From Clostridia bacterium (GTDB taxonomy: Bacteria; Bacillota_A; Clostridia; Oscillospirales; QAKW01), in the NCBI GenBank assembly GCA_017396865.1, contig JAFQKO010000054.1:1-6970 (forward strand): a stretch of 6,970 nt of DNA, given 5' to 3'. The translations under genes and the position numbers were made by a program. Shown piece after piece: positions 5,433-6,970 of this stretch. The notes under the pieces were generated by a model that was not told the DNA's origin, made no database searches, and saw only the letters and a list, made by a program, of their open reading frames with translations. Every line of letters starts with the position of its first letter. Positions within the stretch are counted from its first letter, which is position 1.

Positions 5433-6452
5433 TCAAAACATATCGCAGATGGCGCGCACCCGCTCCATTGCTTGCTCGGGGGTGGAGGTGCCGGTGGTGC
5501 CGAGCTGCTGGATGGTCACCGAGGAGACCGCGCAGGCGATCACCGCCGCTTCAGCGGGGGTGAGGCCTACCGTCAGCCCTAAAATGATGCCCGCATTGGA
5601 TGCATCGCCGCAGCCGGTGACGTCGAAGGGCGGCTCAACGGGAAAGGCGGGAATTTCGCTTAAGGGATCGGAAAAGACCATGATGCCGTCCTTATTACGG
5701 GTGATGAATACGTCCCGACCCGTCAGCTTTTTCATCTGCTCGCCGCCTGCCAGGATATCAGCGCGGCGCTCGGGATCGCCCGAAACACCGCAGTATTTCA
5801 TCAGCTCATAGTTGTTGCACTTGACGTAGGCATTTTTAAATTCCGCCGCAAAGGCGCGGGAATCTACCAAGAAGGGGATGGTCAGCTCGCCTGCCAGCGC
5901 GTTGATCTTCTCCCGCATATAGTCGCCGACCACACCGCTGTTGCGCTCGTAGAACTGGTCGGAGATAATAACTCCGTCGGCCTCCTTGACCGCCTCTTCA
6001 AATTCGGCGATCAGCGCATCGGCCAGCTCCTCGGAGGGGCTTTGGCGATTGCGGAAGTCCAGCCGCAGATCCTCTGCCCAGCCGTCGGCGGTCTTGCGCA
6101 TGGTTTTGACGTAGGCTGCGGTCACCAGCTCCTTGGTGAGGATCATATGCTTGGTGTCGGCGCCCAGCTTTTGAAGCAGTTGCATCAGCTCAAAGCCCTC
6201 GCCGTCGTCGCCCGCAAAGCCCACGCAGATCACCTTTGCGCCGAGGGCGCAGAGGTTATTGGTGATGGTGCCGGCCACGCCTGCCGCCATCTTCTTTTCG
6301 TAGATCTGCCAGGCGGGCTTGCCCGATTCCACCGAGATATCGTCCTCGGCGGGGTCGGAATAGAGATATTTATCAAGGCAGTAGTCGCCCAAAACGACGA
6401 TGGTGCAGTCGGGCACCTTTTTGAAGGCGGTTGCAATTTTGTTTGCGTCCAT
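5433..6452 (-). CDS. PfkB-superfamily sugar kinase, HldE/RfaE kinase-like
   Basis: A 339-residue cytoplasmic kinase of the ribokinase/PfkB superfamily, transferring phosphate from ATP to a sugar or sugar phosphate. Features resemble the kinase half of HldE/RfaE: VVLGDYCLDKYL at 19-30 (family form GDxxLDxY), an AGVAGTITNNLCALGAK segment at 57-73 where relatives carry GGAANVA-NL, FLVDSR (194-199), CNNYEL (212-217, normally PN-xEL), ITRNKDGIMVF (250-260), the anion-hole motif DVTGCGDASNAG (277-288) with catalytic base D283, and QLGTTGTSTPE near 316-326. GCGD replaces the usual GAGD. No nucleotidyltransferase domain is attached, so it is kinase-only. The ATG at 6452 overlaps the upstream stop by one base (TAATG), with GAGGAGG (6467-6461) eight bases before it, so it is translationally coupled and cotranscribed with that gene. 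The exact substrate is uncertain; heptose 7-phosphate is a hypothesis. Confidence 0.85.
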   Translation of the reverse strand: MDANKIATAFKKVPDCTIVVLGDYCLDKYLYSDPAEDDISVESGKPAWQIYEKKMAAGVAGTITNNLCALGAKVICVGFAGDDGEGFELMQLLQKLGADTKHMILTKELVTAAYVKTMRKTADGWAEDLRLDFRNRQSPSEELADALIAEFEEAVKEADGVIISDQFYERNSGVVGDYMREKINALAGELTIPFLVDSRAFAAEFKNAYVKCNNYELMKYCGVSGDPERRADILAGGEQMKKLTGRDVFITRNKDGIMVFSDPLSEIPAFPVEPPFDVTGCGDASNAGIILGLTVGLTPAEAAVIACAVSSVTIQQLGTTGTSTPEQAMERVRAICDMF

Positions 6453-6970
6453 TATTTTGCCTCCTCGTCCAGATCCATGATCAGCTTGGCCAGCGCAGGA
6501 ACGGTCTGCTGATGCTCGCCGCGGATGTAGTAGCTCTTGCCGCCGTCTGCCACGGTGCGGGCAAGGATGGTCTTCCAGGGGCGGAAGTAGTAGCGGGGAT
6601 CGCTCTTGTCGGGGGCGGTGGTGGTGTTGTCGCTGTCGTCGATGGCCAATAGGTCAAAAACGGCGGTGGTGAAGTTGTTGATGGATTCACCCTTCTGCTT
6701 GGCCACGTTGCGCACCATCGAAAGGGCCTTCAGATACACCTCGGGCCCTGCCACTGCGGAACCGAAGTTGAGGAAGGCGCCGTGCTGTAGCTTGGTCAGG
6801 CTCTGGGTGTAGATGAGGAAGTCGTTGTAGGAGCAGATGCCCATCGCTGCACCGTCGCAGTTGGGGTGCTCGTGGATGATGTCGTTTCCGATGCCGATAT
6901 GCACCGTGCAGGGAACACCTAAATGGTAGCCCATCGCCAGCACGCTCTGCTCGCGGTAGGGGAAGTTGTG
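6452..6970 (-). CDS. Conserved protein of unknown function, C-terminal part (cut by window edge)
   Basis: The frame stays open to the window edge, giving 172 visible C-terminal residues; the true start lies outside. Codons before the internal GTG at 6943 read HNFPYREQS and fit smoothly, so that GTG is not the start. Conserved-looking motifs include VPCTVHIGIGNDIIHEHP, DGAAMG, LNFGSAVAGPEVYLKAL and FTTAVFDL, followed by YYFRPW and a late GEHQQTVPAL. I recall comparable proteins, usually left as hypothetical, beside HldE-like kinases, but cannot name the family with confidence. The histidine- and aspartate-rich HIGIGNDIIHEHP stretch could be a metal or phosphosugar site. The one-base overlap with the kinase gene suggests a shared pathway. 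No promoter is visible in the window. Confidence 0.7.
   Translation of the reverse strand, partial: HNFPYREQSVLAMGYHLGVPCTVHIGIGNDIIHEHPNCDGAAMGICSYNDFLIYTQSLTKLQHGAFLNFGSAVAGPEVYLKALSMVRNVAKQKGESINNFTTAVFDLLAIDDSDNTTTAPDKSDPRYYFRPWKTILARTVADGGKSYYIRGEHQQTVPALAKLIMDLDEEAK

Noticed and set aside
6042..6812. Plus-strand frames antisense to the kinase and its partner gene
   Set aside because: They are shadows of the GC-rich minus-strand genes, lacking ribosome binding sites and recognisable domains.
6943..6943. GTG at 6943 as the start of the right-edge gene
   Set aside because: The frame continues to the window edge with sensible residues (HNFPYREQS), no ribosome binding site precedes the GTG, and the protein already begins within a conserved-looking segment, so the gene is cut by the window.

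Overview
The window looks like chromosomal DNA from a Gram-positive member of the Clostridia, probably an Oscillospiraceae/Ruminococcaceae-type gut anaerobe. This is inferred from textbook sigma-A promoters in AT-rich spacers, strong AGGAGG-type ribosome binding sites, moderately GC-rich genes, two lipoproteins with Gram-positive-style lipobox signal peptides, and a hairpin-rich intergenic repeat of a kind I associate with such genomes. The last point is from memory and was not searched.

Layout from left to right. Positions 1-440 hold no convincing gene: the terminator of an upstream gene (6-36), a modular array of small hairpins separated by TGAAAT/ATTTCA (41-206), a long near-perfect hairpin (269-311) and a strong extended -10 promoter (381-409). 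A compact metallo-beta-lactamase-fold hydrolase follows (441-1016, +). A second strong promoter (1042-1070) drives a two-gene TRAP transporter operon of the TAXI type: a lipoprotein substrate-binding protein (1109-2056) and a fused small/large membrane permease (2135-4111). A 12-bp intercistronic hairpin separates the two genes, and the operon ends at a bidirectional terminator (4116-4147).

The rest is on the minus strand. An unrecognised lipoprotein (4152-5120) is preceded by a compact leader: promoter (5319-5348), a 24-residue leader peptide with its own ribosome binding site (5209-5283), and an intrinsic terminator (5152-5202) whose left arm can pair instead with a segment inside the leader peptide gene. 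This has the layout of ribosome-mediated transcription attenuation and is the most interesting item in the window. Further right, a PfkB-superfamily sugar kinase resembling the kinase half of HldE/RfaE (5433-6452) overlaps by one base the end of a conserved gene of unknown function (6452 to the window edge), so the two are translationally coupled.

Functionally, the window combines uptake of a small organic acid or amino acid (TAXI TRAP), an orphan hydrolase, a conditionally expressed surface lipoprotein, and the end of an operon that may act in phosphorylated-sugar or heptose metabolism. No mobile element, CRISPR array, tRNA or rRNA was seen.
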